64,000 bases of DNA from the NCBI GenBank assembly GCA_963969495.1, contig OZ018324.1, positions 51,082,861 through 51,146,860 of the forward strand, read 5' to 3'. Both the position numbers and the translations under genes were made by a program. Source of the DNA: Ceratothoa steindachneri (lineage: Eukaryota; Arthropoda; Malacostraca; Isopoda; Cymothoidae). The first letter of the stretch is position 1. Each line of letters begins with the position of its first letter. Below are positions 34,544 through 47,903 of this stretch, in pieces. The notes under the pieces are model-generated. The model did not search any database. It was not told the origin of the DNA and saw only the letters and a program-made list of their open reading frames with translations.

Positions 34544-35480
34544 CGAGTGTCGGTCAATAAGTATTGCGAATCGGTAGGGCAAAACAAAGGAAGGGGGATG
34601 GCTGTTTGTGGGGGTGTTAGGACAATTTATGACAAGTCAGGACCTGCAGCCGCACGCTCCTGCCTCGTCTACTTAAGAAGCAGTAGCTGATCGCAGATCG
34701 TCAGTCATAAATTTTTCAACAATCGAGAAGGTTGAGCACAACGCAGTGATCAAATATTTGACCAAGGAAGGCAAGAATGCAAAAGAGATCCCTGAACGCA
34801 TGGTTGCAGTGTACACCGACACCGCCCCTTACTATGCAACCATTGTTCGCTGGAATAGGGAGTTCCGCCATGGTCGTGAGTCCCTTGAAGATGACCCCCG
34901 TCCAGGACGCCCGTCAGACGTGACCAACGAGGACAATGTAGCCCGTGTGGAGAGGATGATCCTTGAAAATCGACGGGTGAAGGTCGAAGAAATCGAGCGA
35001 TAACTTGAAATATCATATGGAAGTGTTATCAACATCATCCACGACAATTTGGCCATGATTAAGGTTTCCGCCCCTTGGGTCTCTAGAAACCTCACGCCCC
35101 AGGATCGACTTCAACGTCGTCAAAGTCCACAAAGCCAGAGTTGCACAAGCTTCCCTACGCGAGTGTGGATTCTAAGAGCTCAACCATCCCCCTACAGTCC
35201 AAATCTGGCCCCTAGTGACTACTTTTTATTTCACCAGCTCAAGGCTGCACTGCGTGGACGCCGGTTTAAGGGATGATGAAGATGTCCAGCTCGCCGTCCA
35301 GGAGTGGATTAAACAGCAGTCGGGAGATTACTGGGGTCGGGAATTCGAAGCCTCAGGGACAAGTGGTGCAAGTGCATTGAAGTAGAGGGTAGTTATATTG
35401 AAAAATAATTAAAAAAAAACACTTTTCCTCATATTTTGTTTCCTTATATCCGAATTTCAAAACTTATTGATCGCCCCTCG
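34544..35480 (+). mobile_element. MAR-2: internally deleted mariner with inverted repeats
   Basis: It is flanked by TA at 34542-34543 and 35481-35482. Ends CGAGTGTCGGTCAATAAGT and, in reverse, CGAGGGGCGATCAATAAGT form imperfect inverted repeats. It codes for the mariner DNA-binding domain and the C-terminus but lacks the middle, including the first two catalytic Asp residues. Derivatives with the same deletion occur at 36451, 37986, 45878 and 55780, so the deleted form was itself amplified. Confidence 0.9.
34723..35409 (+). pseudogene. MAR-2 transposase remnant with central deletion
   Basis: 34746-35003 reads IKYLTKEGKNAKEIPERM, RWNREFRHGRESLEDDPRPG, RPSDVTNEDNVARVERMILE and KVEEIER, ending in a stop within the second helix-turn-helix. 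After it come GSVINIIHDNLAMIKVSA and LTPQDRLQR. The sequence then jumps to KVHKARVAQA-type codons (35126) and SPNLAPSDYFLFHQLKAAL (third catalytic Asp), ending VEGSYIEK. The segment normally holding the two other Asp residues is gone. Confidence 0.88.
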
Positions 35481-35482
35481 TA

Positions 35483-35960
35483 CACATTAGCTTTTACCGT
35501 TCCAATTATTCGCAATAGCGTACAAAATCCTTCAAGCGAAAACATCCTCCATACCATAACGCGGCCTCGGCCATGCTCAGCATACCTTTGAACACATTTA
35601 GGGTTTAGTTTGTCACCTGCAGCGGGTCTAACAGAGCGTCTGCCATGAGATCCAACTAAATTAAAGTTCCTTTCGTCGCTGAAGTGAATTCTCTCCCAAT
35701 CTTCAACCCCCCTCATCAACATGAGCTTCAGCATATTCGAGTCTCACCTTCTCGTTCTTCTTACTGATGATTGGTTCAGTTGTTGGATAACGAGCTTTTA
35801 AACCAGATATATTGAGGCTACGGTTCATTTCTTTGCAACTATTAGTCTTGATTTTTCGAGAAATTTCTTCTACAGTCTCGAAGGGATCCTTCTTATAGAA
35901 GCGGCTAATAGCTCTGTCTTCTTGAGCGGTGGTTATGCAGGGTCGACCGACCTTTACAGT
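35483..35960 (-). pseudogene. Tc1 transposase, N-terminal and first catalytic part
   Basis: From the upstream end: VGRPCITTAQEDRAISRFYK and KDPFETVEEISRKIKTNS (second helix-turn-helix), LNISGLKARYPTTEPIIS, KKNEKVRLEYAEAHV, then a shift and WERIHFSDERNFNLVGSHGR (first catalytic Asp in FSDE), VQRYAEHGRGRVMVWRMFS and LLRIIGTVKANVY. Wording is that of Tc1 rather than mariner. One frameshift at about 35725. Confidence 0.85.
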
Positions 35961-35996
35961 AGGTTAATAGGTTTTGATTTAATTGTATAACTTCAG

Positions 35997-36064
35997 AAAA
36001 TGAAGGTATTAAAACTTCTCATTTATATCAAACGTCAATTGAGTTATAAAAATAAAACTTTCAT

Positions 36065-36150
<86 letters not shown>

Positions 36151-36450
36151 GGTCTCCATAATTACGAAAGGATATTGAGAGATTGGAGAAGGTACAAGTT
36201 AGGTCCACAAAATTGATACCAGAATTACGAAATCATAATTATGATACAAGACTAGAAAGGCTAAACTTATTCAAGGCTATAAACAACGCGTTTAAGAGGT
36301 CAACTAATAGAAGTGTTCAAAATCTTGAAAGGGTTAGATAATGTAGACTATTCTGCTTGGTTCGAACTTAGCACAAATTATACAAGAAATAATGATATGA
36401 AAATCGGGCCGAAACATTTTCGAACAAATTTATGTGGAAACTTTTTTTCA
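35997..36450 (+). repeat. Composite unit B, CR1 part with (TA)n
   Basis: CR1-a-like sequence starts GAAAATGAAGGTATTAAAAC, continues to TTTCATTTGA, passes into a (TA)n run (36069-36148) and resumes at CTGGTCTCC. It matches 27546-27990 of CR1-a except that the run has replaced about 45 bp of coding sequence. It ends at the CR1/mariner junction 36450/36451. Confidence 0.9.
36069..36148. repeat. (TA)n microsatellite in composite unit B, 80 bp
   Basis: Lies at the position of a 13-bp AT run in the CR1-a coding sequence (27624-27636). Confidence 0.97.
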
Positions 36451-37480
36451 GGAGAGGATGATCCTTGAAAATCAACGGGTGAAGGTCGAAGAAATTGAGC
36501 GATAACTTGGAATATCATATGGAAGTGTTATCAACATCATCCACGACAATTTGGCCATGACCAACGTCTCTGCCCGTTGGGTCTCTAGAAACCTCACGCC
36601 CCAGGATCGACTTCAACGTCGTCAAAGTCCACAAAGCCAGAGTTGCACACGCTGCCCTACGCGAGTGCGAATTCTAGGAGCTCAACCATCCCCCCTACAG
36701 TCCAAATCTGGCCCCTAGCGACTACTTTTTATTCCACCAGCTCAAGGCTGCACTGCGTGGACGCCGGTTTGGGGATGATGAAGATGTCCAGCTCACCGTC
36801 CAGGAGTGGATTAAACAGCAGTCGGGAGATTACTGGGTGTCGGAAATTCGAAGCCTCAGGGACAAGTGGTGCAAGTGCATTGAAGTCGAGGGTAGTTATA
36901 TTGAAAAATAATAAAAAAAAACACTTTTTCTCATATTTCGTTTTCTTATATTCGAATTTCAAAACTTATTGACCGCCCCTCGTACACATTAGCTTTTACC
37001 GTTCCAATTATTCGCAATAGCGTACAAACTCCTTCAGGCGAAAACATCCCCCATACCATAACGTTGCCTCGGCCATGCTTAGTATACCTTTGAACAAATT
37101 TTGGGTTTAGTCTGTCACCTGCAGCGGGTCTAACAAAGCGTCTGCCATGAGATCCAACTAAATTAAAGTTCCTTTCGTCTTCATCAACCCCCCTCATCAA
37201 CATGAGCTTCAGCATATTCGAGTCTCACCTTCTCGTTCTTCTTACTGATGATTGGTTCGGTTGTTGGATAACGAGCTTTTAAACCAGATATATTGAGGCT
37301 AAAGTTCATTTCTTTGCAACTATTAGTCTTAATTTTTCGAGAAATTTCTTCTACAGTCTCGAAGGGATCCTTCTTATAGAAGCGGCTAATAGCTCTGTCT
37401 TCTTGAGCGGTGGTTATGCAGGGTCGACCGACCTTTACAGTAGGTTAATAGGTTTTGATTTAATTGTATAACTTCAGAAA
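36451..37480. repeat. Composite unit B, MAR-2 3' half plus Tc1 5' half
   Basis: 36451-36970 is the MAR-2 sequence from the VERMILE codons to its right end. 36973-37480 is the reverse-strand Tc1 N-terminal half (DERNFNLVGSHGRRF, MVWGMFSPEGVCTLL), ending just before the next CR1 block. The 109-aa plus-strand ORF here is a shadow frame. 37986-39010 repeats it almost exactly. Confidence 0.9.
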
Positions 37481-37548
37481 ATGAAGGTATTAAAACTTCT
37501 CATTTATATCAAACGTCAATTGAGTTATAAAAATAAAACTTTCATTTG

Positions 37549-37645
<97 letters not shown>

Positions 37646-37985
37646 GCATTAGTAAGAACACAATTAGAATACTGTGCCCAGTTCTGGTCTCCAGAATTAC
37701 GAAAGGATATTGAGAGATTGGAGAAGGTACAAGTTAGGTCCACAAAATTGATACCAGAATTACGAAATCATAATTATGATACAAGACTAGAAAGGCTAAA
37801 CTTATTCAAGGCTATAAACAACGCGTTTAAGAGGTCAACTAATAGAAGTGTTCAAAATCTTGAAAGGGTTAGATAATGTAGACTATTCTGCTTGGTTCGA
37901 ACTTAGCACAAATTATACAAGAAATAATGATATGAAAATCGGGCCGAAACATTTTCGAACAAATTTATGTGGAAACTTTTTTTCA
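37481..37985 (+). repeat. Composite unit C, CR1 part with (TA)n
   Basis: Same CR1 segment as in unit B, here retaining the ATAATGCATTAGTAAGAACA stretch after the TA run (37551-37643). It ends at the identical CR1/mariner junction 37985/37986. Confidence 0.9.
37551..37643. repeat. (TA)n microsatellite in composite unit C, 93 bp
   Basis: Expanded version of the CR1 coding AT run; both flanks are CR1 sequence. Confidence 0.97.
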
Positions 37986-39010
37986 GGAGAGGATGATCCT
38001 TGAAAATCAACGGGTGAAGGTCGAAGAAATTGAGCGATAACTTGGAATATCATATGGAAGTGTTATCAACATCATCCACGACAATTTGGCCATGACCAAC
38101 GTCTCTGCCCGTTGGGTCTCTAGAAACCTCACGCCCCAGGATCGACTTCAACGTCGTCAAAGTCCACAAAGCCAGAGTTGCACACGCTGCCCTACGCGAG
38201 TGCGAATTCTAGGAGCTCAACCATCCCCCCTACAGTCCAAATCTGGCCCCTAGCGACTACTTTTTATTCCACCAGCTCAAGGCTGCACTGCGTGGACGCC
38301 GGTTTGGGGATGATGAAGATGTCCAGCTCACCGTCCAGGAGTGGATTAAACAGCAGTCGGGAGATTACTGGGTGTCGGAAATTCGAAGCCTCAGGGACAA
38401 GTGGTGCAAGTGCATTGAAGTCGAGGGTAGTTATATTGAAAAATAATAAAAAAAAACACTTTTTCTCATATTTCGTTTTCTTATATTCGAATTTCAAAAC
38501 TTATTGACCGCCCCTCGTACACATTAGCTTTTACCGTTCCAATTATTCGCAATAGCGTACAAACTCCTTCAGGCGAAAACATCCCCCATACCATAACGCT
38601 GCCTCGGCCATGCTTAGTATACCTTTGAACAAATTTTGGGTTTAGTCTGTCACCTGCAGCGGGTCTAACAAAGCGTCTGCCATGAGATCCAACTAAATTA
38701 AAGTTCCTTTCGTCTTCATCAACCCCCCTCATCAACATGAGCTTCAGCATATTCGAGTCTCACCTTCTCGTTCTTCTTACTGATGATTGGTTTGGTTGTT
38801 GGATAACGAGTTTTTAAACCAGATATATTGAGGCTACGGTTCATTTCTTTGCAACTATTGGTCTTAATTTTTCGAGAAATTCCTTCTACTCTCTCGAAGG
38901 GATCCTTCTTATAAAAGCGCCTAATAGCTCTGTCTTCTTGAGCGGTGGTTATGCGGGGTCGACCGATCTTTACAGTAGGTTTATAGGTTTCGATTTAATT
39001 GTATAACTTC
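37986..39010. repeat. Composite unit C, MAR-2 3' half plus Tc1 5' half
   Basis: Offset from unit B by 1535 bp with almost no differences: the 109-residue shadow ORF is identical and the Tc1 ORF differs at one residue (GNV against GSV). Divergence increases slightly after about 38790. Confidence 0.9.
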
Positions 39011-39089
39011 AGAAAATGAAAGTATTAAAACTTCTCATCTATATCAAACGTCAATTGAGTTATAAAAATAAAACTTTCCTTTGAAATAA

Positions 39090-39182
<93 letters not shown>
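39011..39182 (+). repeat. Composite unit D, left CR1 part and (TA)n cut by gypsy
   Basis: CR1 sequence GAAAATGAAAGTATTAAAAC runs to TTTGAAATAAA and enters a (TA)n run (39090-39182) at which gypsy copy 1 begins. The rest of unit D continues on the other side of the gypsy element. Confidence 0.85.
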
Positions 39183-39186
<4 letters not shown>

Positions 39187-40493
39187 GTAGAATGGACTCT
39201 CGACGATATACCATATATAACTATTCGTTGAGGAAACTTCTTTAATTATCTTTAGAGTGCGTGAATGTCTGGCGGGCCGATATTATGTATCTTCGATATG
39301 CTTAAGAAGTGGAACTGAGCTCAAGGATAATAATATTGCTATCATTAATAAAATAGAGTTTTATTAATAATAACTATCAACAATAATAACTATGTCAAAT
39401 TTTGACATAAACAGAGAATGGAAACTGTCGTGGGGGCTCGGGCTAATCCAAGAATTAGAGGATTTAAAAAAGGTAAAACAAATATAGAGTTAAAGGGATG
39501 GGATGGTTCGCTAAACCATTTAAAGCACAGGATAAAATTGACAAAAGGGTTAAATACTCAAAGGTAACGTTTGGCTTACGTAATTTTATACTAGTTGTGC
39601 AGTGGAAGGTGACGTGAAGGAATTTTCGGTCCGCTGGCGAGTTCCAGCCGAAGGAGGGGGCGATTAAGATGATCCTGACGTGGCGTCTTGGGAATGAGAA
39701 CCGTTTCTCGACGAACGGCTTGAAGAACAATGGCTGTTCTACGTTGTTCTTTTTTGAACAACAGGGGGGGGGTGAGAACCGTCTCTTGTCTACGGGCTCA
39801 AGAACAATGGCTGTTCTAATGTTGTTATCTTCTGAACAACAAGGGAAAAGGGTGAGAACCGTTTCTTGGCGAACGGACTCAAAAGAACAATGGCTGTTCT
39901 ACGTTGTTCTCTTCTGAACAACAGGGGAAGGGGTAAGAAGCGTTTCTGGTCAACGGGCTCGAACGAACAATGTCTGTTCTAACGTTGTTCTCTTTCTGAA
40001 CAACGAGGGGGAAGCCTTGAGGACTTGGCGTCACGAAAGGCTCGAATCTTGGCACTCAAGGGATATTGTCCTCCTTCTGGACAAGTGATGGTGAATCTCG
40101 AGGTCGAGGTCCCTTGGCGCACAAAGTGAGAGAGGGTCGGGTGATGTTTCGGGACGAAAATCTGGATCTCCAATCTGATCTTAGTGGTAAAGTTTCCATC
40201 TAAATAGTCGAGACACTCCATTGGCGTGGGGGGACAATGGAGTGGGAGCTTCGAGGGAATGCACAGCCGAGCCTGGGAACAATGCCTTATCTGCCCATAA
40301 GCCTAACTCAATCTGGCGAGGTCGGCGTATGGGGGCGAACGGGGGGACGATAACCTGCTTGTTTAAACATTGACATCCGGTGGCTGCGATAAGGCGCCAA
40401 GCTTCGAAGCGAAGATGCACGTGGGAGCATCGTGGTTTTAAATAATATGTGATAGGGGTTGAAACTAACGCTGCCTCAACCCGTTCTATCACA
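39183..40493 (-). repeat. Gyp1 3' LTR
   Basis: On the coding strand it starts TGTGATAGAACGGG and ends CATTCTACGACA. It is adjacent to the polypurine tract. It contains about four 80-odd-bp tandem units at 39712-40015. Confidence 0.93.
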
Positions 40494-40505
40494 CCCCTCC
40501 ATTCC
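40494..40505 (-). promoter_or_regulatory. Gyp1 polypurine tract
   Basis: GGAATGGAGGGG on the coding strand immediately before the 3' LTR. It should prime plus-strand DNA synthesis. Confidence 0.8.
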
Positions 40506-40925
40506 GGGGGGAAGTTGTCACTTCGAAAAAAAAGAGAGAAGGGACAACGATAGAGCTCCGTTGTGGGAACTCGTTTTCTTGTACCAACCGTACCTTCCTG
40601 CACCTAACTCGTATTACCTCAATATATATGATTATTTTGATATTTTGATTATACGGGAAAATGTCCTTTAATACAAACTTAATAAAAAAAAAGGCATGGA
40701 ACAATGAAATGATATAAAATTAGTACATACGGGACAACATAATTTATACGTAAATTAATAAGTACAAATATATATATATACAAAAAAAATTAGGCATTGA
40801 GCGTTACAAAATTCAGACATATACATTAACTAATTATATTACAAGAGAATCTTAATTTAAGTCGTACAAGACGGTATATACCTACATGGACATACTAATC
40901 CTATGAATACAATTATTCTACGCTA
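40506..40925 (-). other. Gyp1 3' non-coding region
   Basis: About 420 bp between the RNase H stop and the polypurine tract, where integrase would be expected. It aligns with 62903-63308 of Gyp2 and has no long ORF. Confidence 0.7.
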
Positions 40926-42445
40926 TTCGGTAACGCATTCCTACTGAGTCCCTCAGCGACCTGGTTATCGGAACCTTTTATATAATTTATTTTAAATTGA
41001 TACCCTTGCAAGAGTAAACTTCAGCGCATGATGCGGCGTTGGAGTGTCGCACATTCCTAATATAGGCTAACGGACGGTGGTCGGTTCCTATCTGAAATTC
41101 TTTACCTATCAAGTACATCTTGAATTTGTCTATGACCCAGATAATTGATAGAGCTTCCTTTTCTATAGTGGCATATCTCTTTTCGCGTGGTAATAATTGA
41201 CGACTAGCATATGCAACTGGATGACTCGTGCCGTCATCCTCGTATTGAAGGAGTACACCTCCAATGCACTCGTTGGACGCGTCGGTCTTAATCCCAAAGG
41301 ATTTTTCCGGGTTGGGCAACTTTAAAATGGGGGCAGAAATGAGCTTACTCTTGAGCTGATTAAAATGGGAAACAGCGACATCATTCTAACGTAAACAATC
41401 GGGGGAATTCTTTTTTTGAAGGGAGCTGATGGACGCCGGAATTGCAGCGAAATTCGGGACAAATCGCTGATAGGGAGAAGCTGATCCTAGGAACGATCTT
41501 AATTGCTTCTTTGTAATCGGGAGGGGCATGTCGGCGATTGCCTTAATCTTGTTCTCTTGGGGACCTAACTTGCTTTGTCCTATTTTGAAACCCAAATATT
41601 TTATGGTTTCGTGGGCAAAATGGCATTTGCGGACGCCAATGGTGAGGCAATTTTCGCGCAGTCGCTCGAAAAGAGCTAATAGGGTGGTTAAATGGTGACT
41701 CCATTCAACTAGCTCTTGTAGCTGACTCTTCTGACGTGGTGTCAGCTTCGCGTCAATATCCAGGTCAGAGAGTTCCAAAGACTCGCCTGGTAGGGAAGGA
41801 GGAGGGTAATCGGCATCAGGTTGGGTGCACACTATCTGTATTACATTAAGGGACTCCACGGGGTAATCTTCTTCAAGCGCCGATGTTTCGTCCAGTGCTA
41901 CGAACGTATCTCCATGGGCGCGTTGGGGGTTCTTTTTTTCTTTGGGACCACGGACAGTCTCCTTGTCCTTGTCTTGGGCCTTATCGCCTAAGGGTGTTAG
42001 TAATTCACACTCCTTTTGTGTCGTCCTAAAGTCCTGGTTAGGGGTCTCCGAGAATTCGGACGGTATCGGGGTTCTGATGGGGACGGGCTCCTGTGCTTCT
42101 TTCTTAGCTCGCCCTCGAGGAAGGGCGGCCTGAGACACAGGGTCGGAACTTACTTGAGGGCTCTGTCCTATAAGTACGGAACAGAATTGTATGGGTGCTG
42201 AAATGACTTCATCCCAGCCATCGTAATATTGACACTGCAGGTAACATCTAACGACGGGGAATTGGTTCGCCCGCCAAAGGTAGTCATGTACCACCGCAAA
42301 TTTTTCGTGGTTAGGGTCCACCGGGGTGAGGAGTTCGTCGGACACGATGAAACACGCACATCCTGTGTCCCTGACGAGAGTCGATACTCGGCAGCCGTTC
42401 ACGCTGCCCTCCTCAAATTTCAAAGTTCCCGATGAACTTTTATCA
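40926..42445 (-). pseudogene. Gyp1 pol: protease, deleted RT, RNase H
   Basis: After the frame change at 42446-42442 the pol frame reads KFEEGSVNGCRVSTLVRDTG (protease DTG), through FIVSDELLTPVDPNHEKFAV, to LTPRQKSQLQELV. It then jumps directly to EWSHHLTTLLALFERLREN, skipping the RT palm that Gyp2 retains. The connection YLGFKIGQSKLGPQENKIKA and LRSFLGSASPYQRFVPNFAA follow, with a stop near 41388. RNase H (41319-40987) has TDASNECIGGVLLQYEDD, EKEALSIIW and GTDHRPLAY. The end KGSDNQVAEGLSRNALPNSV is followed by the stop. Without the palm it cannot polymerise. Confidence 0.9.
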
Positions 42446-42448
42446 AAA
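42442..42448 (-). promoter_or_regulatory. Gyp1 candidate +1 frameshift site TTT-TGA-T
   Basis: The gag frame ends GKFYF with codon TTT then stop TGA. The pol frame begins one base further on, with no stop before the protease. The same arrangement is at 60806-60812 in Gyp2. Confidence 0.6.
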
Positions 42449-43575
42449 ATAAAATTTACCTGGTGGCCTGACGGAAGGGGAAGAAGTTGCTGCTTGGGTC
42501 TGCACCACCGGGGGAGCCGGGGTTGACATAATCTGGTGAACTTGGTGGGCTGGTCCGCTTTTAAGCCTAGAATTTGGGGGGCAATTCCAGCTCATGTGGT
42601 TTTCTACACCACAGGTGAAGCATATGATTGGTCGCTTTTGGAAGAGAGATGGAGGAGAAATCTTAACGGGAGGTTTGGAGTCCCGTTGTTGGTTTTGAGG
42701 AAAGAAGTTTTGGGGTTTTACGGGGCCCGGAAACTTTGTCAGCTTTCCTGGGAAGGGGTGCGAATCCTTCCTTATTTCCTGGTTTGGGGGTTGGTGAGAA
42801 GTTCGATTCTCCTTGGGGTATAAATTATGGCTTGCGGCATAGACATCCGCTTCTTCGGTACATTTTTTAAAGGTCTGGCACCGACGATCCTTGACGAACG
42901 CGTGGATTTCCGTCGGGAGAGACGCCAAAAATTGATCTCGCAACACAAAGTCTGTTAAGGACTCGTAGTTCGGATCAACCTTTGAGGATTCTAACCAAAA
43001 TTTAAAATTCCTCTGAAAAATGTATCCGAATTGACGGAACGTCTGTCCGGGTTTAATACGACCTCCTCGAAATTCTTGGCAGTAGAAATCGGGAGTCATA
43101 TTATGAGCGGCCAATAACACAGCTTTTAAGGTGCTGTAGTTAATTGTACACTCAGATGGTAAGGATATAAAATTTTCGCGCAATTTACAATTTAACAGGG
43201 GAAGTAATCTGGCTACACCTTCAGCTTCCAGATCCATGTTATTTATTTCGAGGATCTTTTCGAAGTGGGCTAAAAATGCTCCTAAATTCTTTCCATCCTT
43301 GAAATTGGGGAGCTTTAGTGAGAGATTGGGGGGGAAACTTCGGAACGGGAACTGGCGGACTGTATTTCTGCTTCAACACGAGCTAATTCAATCTGATGGT
43401 AAAGCTCAGCTTGTCTTATCCGTTCCTCTCTTTCTCTTTCTTTCTCTTCTCGTTCTTTCTCTTCTCGTTGGATTTCTCTTTCTGTTCTTTGCTCCCCTTG
43501 AACGTACTCAATTAGTTCTTTTCCGGGGAGTGTCAAGGATTCTCCTTGCGCTTTAAAGATTTCGAACTGAGTCAT
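42443..43575 (-). pseudogene. Gyp1 gag (one frameshift)
   Basis: It starts at MTQFEIFKAQGESLTL (43575), conserved with Gyp2. A charged helical region (REIQREEKEREEKERERE) precedes a frameshift in a G run near 43325. The main domain (43237 down) has LLNCKLRENFISLPSECTIN, FRGGRIKPGQTFRQFGYIF and DQFLASLPTEIHAFVKDR, resembling a SCAN-like capsid region. The nucleocapsid knuckle CFTCGVENHMSWNC follows and the end is RPPGKFYF. Gag would form the cytoplasmic particle. Confidence 0.88.
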
Positions 43576-43806
43576 CTTTGCACTTGGGGGCACACTAGTC
43601 AACCAACTAAAATTCCTTGCAACAAGAATTATGCCTTCTAGAGGAATTAGCCTACCTAAATATGGGCACTGACCTATTCGTACTTGGTTTCTCGATCTAA
43701 ATAACCACTGAGTATAATCACAAAAAAAAACAAACAAATTATTATAACCGTTCCTTGAGCTACTCCAGCTTCTTAAGTTTCAAAAAAGGAGATAGCAATC
43801 GTTAAA

Positions 43807-43850
43807 TTTTTTATTTTTTTTTTATTTAAGGGGCTATCTGGCGACTGCCG
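43807..43850 (-). mobile_element. 44-bp LINE 3'-tail insertion in the Gyp1 leader
   Basis: On the minus strand it reads GGCAGTCGCCAGATAG... ending in an A-rich tail. It is flanked by the direct repeat GCAATCGTTAAA (43795-43806 and 43851-43862). Gyp2 at about 59470-59482 has one copy of that 12-mer and no insert. The same LINE end is at 47890-47936. Confidence 0.85.
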
Positions 43851-43953
43851 GCAATCGTTAAAACAAAACGGAACTACTATACTCTATTATTATAACGAAT
43901 AACACTATGCTTTACTCGACTGAGACCAGTGTTTGCAAAGATATAGCGTTAAA

Positions 43954-43972
43954 CCTTACACACCTGATACCA
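43954..43972 (-). promoter_or_regulatory. Gyp1 candidate primer-binding site
   Basis: TGGTATCAGGTGTGTAAGG on the coding strand, starting with the TGG expected opposite a tRNA CCA end. It is separated from the LTR by an expanded TA run. The cognate tRNA was not identified. Confidence 0.5.
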
Positions 43973-43982
43973 AATTTAAATA

Positions 43983-44037
<55 letters not shown>
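43983..44037. repeat. (TA)n between Gyp1 5' LTR and primer-binding site
   Basis: Run of about 55 bp. The equivalent place in Gyp2 (59339-59348) holds only about 10 bp. Confidence 0.95.
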
Positions 44038-46890
<2,853 letters not shown>

Positions 46891-47061
46891 CGCGCAAAAT
46901 CACACTTTTGGACCTTCCTACCTCTCCTGAAGCTGCAGAATGAGTCCTCTCCGAGGTCTTCAAGCGAATAATTCTTTGATGGAGCTCAGAATTCTCTTGC
47001 CCACTTTGTGGCATCACGGCAGAATGAGTATGACAAAAATGGAGGTTGCGAGCAAAATGGA
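46891..47061. other. Unassigned sequence right of the composite array
   Basis: No similarity recognised; marks the right boundary of the tandem array. Confidence 0.3.
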
Positions 47062-47287
47062 CCTATTGCTATCAGAGTGGAGACGGTTTGGTTCGCTAAC
47101 GTTGCGGTACCGGGTTTGATATCGACATGAGTGGACGCCAAACGTCAGTACACGTGAAGATTTGTCTACCACTTGGTCAACGCGCTGTGCTCACCCCTGT
47201 ATCTGGGAGGGGTAGATCTTACACTTCTCATTACACACATAGCCAAACACAACACTGCTTTCTTTCCTCTCCCATCATCCCAGCACA

Positions 47288-47318
<31 letters not shown>

Positions 47319-47341
47319 CACACTCTGTTCCAAGGAATCAT
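47062..47341 (+). repeat. tRNA-derived SINE, copy 2
   Basis: A box TATCAGAGTGG at 47070-47080 and degenerate B box GGTTTGATATC at 47113-47123 have the same spacing as copy 1 (43 against 42 bp). The body CACATAGCCAAACACAACAC ... CCCAGCACAACA matches 22405-22465. A (CA)n run (47284-47316) has expanded in the tail before ACTCTGTTCCA. The LINE at 47342 is inserted at its end. Confidence 0.75.
47284..47316. repeat. (CA)n microsatellite in the SINE tail
   Basis: Perfect CA run of about 33 bp. SINE copy 1 has only CACAACATACCCACTGA here. Confidence 0.95.
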
Positions 47342-47347
47342 CCCCCA

Positions 47348-47650
47348 ATGCCGCGGCGGCTTCAGGTTGCTTTCTGTCGTCTCCGAATCGGACACACTCG
47401 TGTGACGCATCGCTATCTGATGGAGCGCTCGCCTGCGCCCTATTGCAACGACTGCGTCGTCCCCCAGACTGTTCGGCACATTCTTGTCGAATGTCCCAGT
47501 CTGGGTGATCTTCGCGCACGATACCTGTCCCAGTACCGGGATGGGCGGGGTCGCTACCGCCTGTCCCTTGTGCTCGGGACAGATTCGTGCACACTGACTT
47601 GTGGACTTGTTGACTTCTTGGGGGAGGCCGGCCTTCTCCCTATTATTTAA
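47348..47650 (+). CDS. LINE ORF2 C-terminal zinc-knuckle region (5'-truncated, no internal stop)
   Basis: 100 codons reading RRLQVAFCRLRIGHTRVTHR, then YLMERSPAPYCNDCVVPQTV, RHILVECPSLGDLRARYL and a tail ending LVDFLGEAGLLPII before a natural stop. The CxxC...HxxxxC knuckle and the preceding RxGHTxxTH are the standard C-terminal region downstream of RNase H in I-type LINEs, thought to help bind RNA. The ATG at 47348 is fortuitous because the true ORF was truncated on insertion. Downstream is 3' UTR. Confidence 0.85.
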   Translation: MPRRLQVAFCRLRIGHTRVTHRYLMERSPAPYCNDCVVPQTVRHILVECPSLGDLRARYLSQYRDGRGRYRLSLVLGTDSCTLTCGLVDFLGEAGLLPII

Positions 47651-47874
47651 GCAAGGTTTGTTTGTTTTGTTTTTTGTTGTTGTTTTTTGTTGTTTTTTTG
47701 CATTTTTTGTTTTTTGTTTGTTTTGTTTTTCTTTAGTTGCACGCTCCTGCGCCGGGGGGACCTCTCCCCGACGCACCAGCTTGCTTCCTTTCCCCCTTTT
47801 GGGGTGTTTTTTTTTTTTTTTTTCTCTCTTTAATTTCATTTTAAAGTAGCCTAGAACTAGGCCAGTTTTAATAC

Positions 47875-47903
47875 GGCGACTAATGCCCAAGTAGGCAGTC
47901 GCC
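47875..47903 (+). promoter_or_regulatory. LINE 3'-terminal hairpin
   Basis: GGCGACT (47875-47881) pairs perfectly with AGTCGCC (47897-47903), with an inner GCC/GGC pair. A truncated copy of the same end forms the 44-bp insert in Gyp1. Such 3' hairpins are often recognised by the LINE RT. Confidence 0.65.

Larger units (their letters stand above)
34150..35996 (-). mobile_element. Tc1-type transposon split by a mariner
   Basis: A minus-strand Tc1 transposase is readable from about 35960 down to 34150. It is interrupted at 34544-35480 by a plus-strand mariner bounded by TA on both sides. The two halves join inside the codons for a conserved Tyr: ...KANVY on the right half and LNLAQHVIPSLQAS on the left half. 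The right half (35483-35996) is the part that was carried into the tandem composite units. Confidence 0.85.

Noticed and set aside
36643..36972. 109-aa plus-strand ORF repeated identically at 38178-38507
   Set aside because: It is a shadow frame of the mariner 3' half followed by non-coding sequence; the identity reflects recent duplication, not selection.
47166..47594. 142-aa and 256-aa minus-strand ORFs with Cys-Val repeats
   Set aside because: They arise from the CA/GT run and the reverse of the LINE and SINE; no homology.
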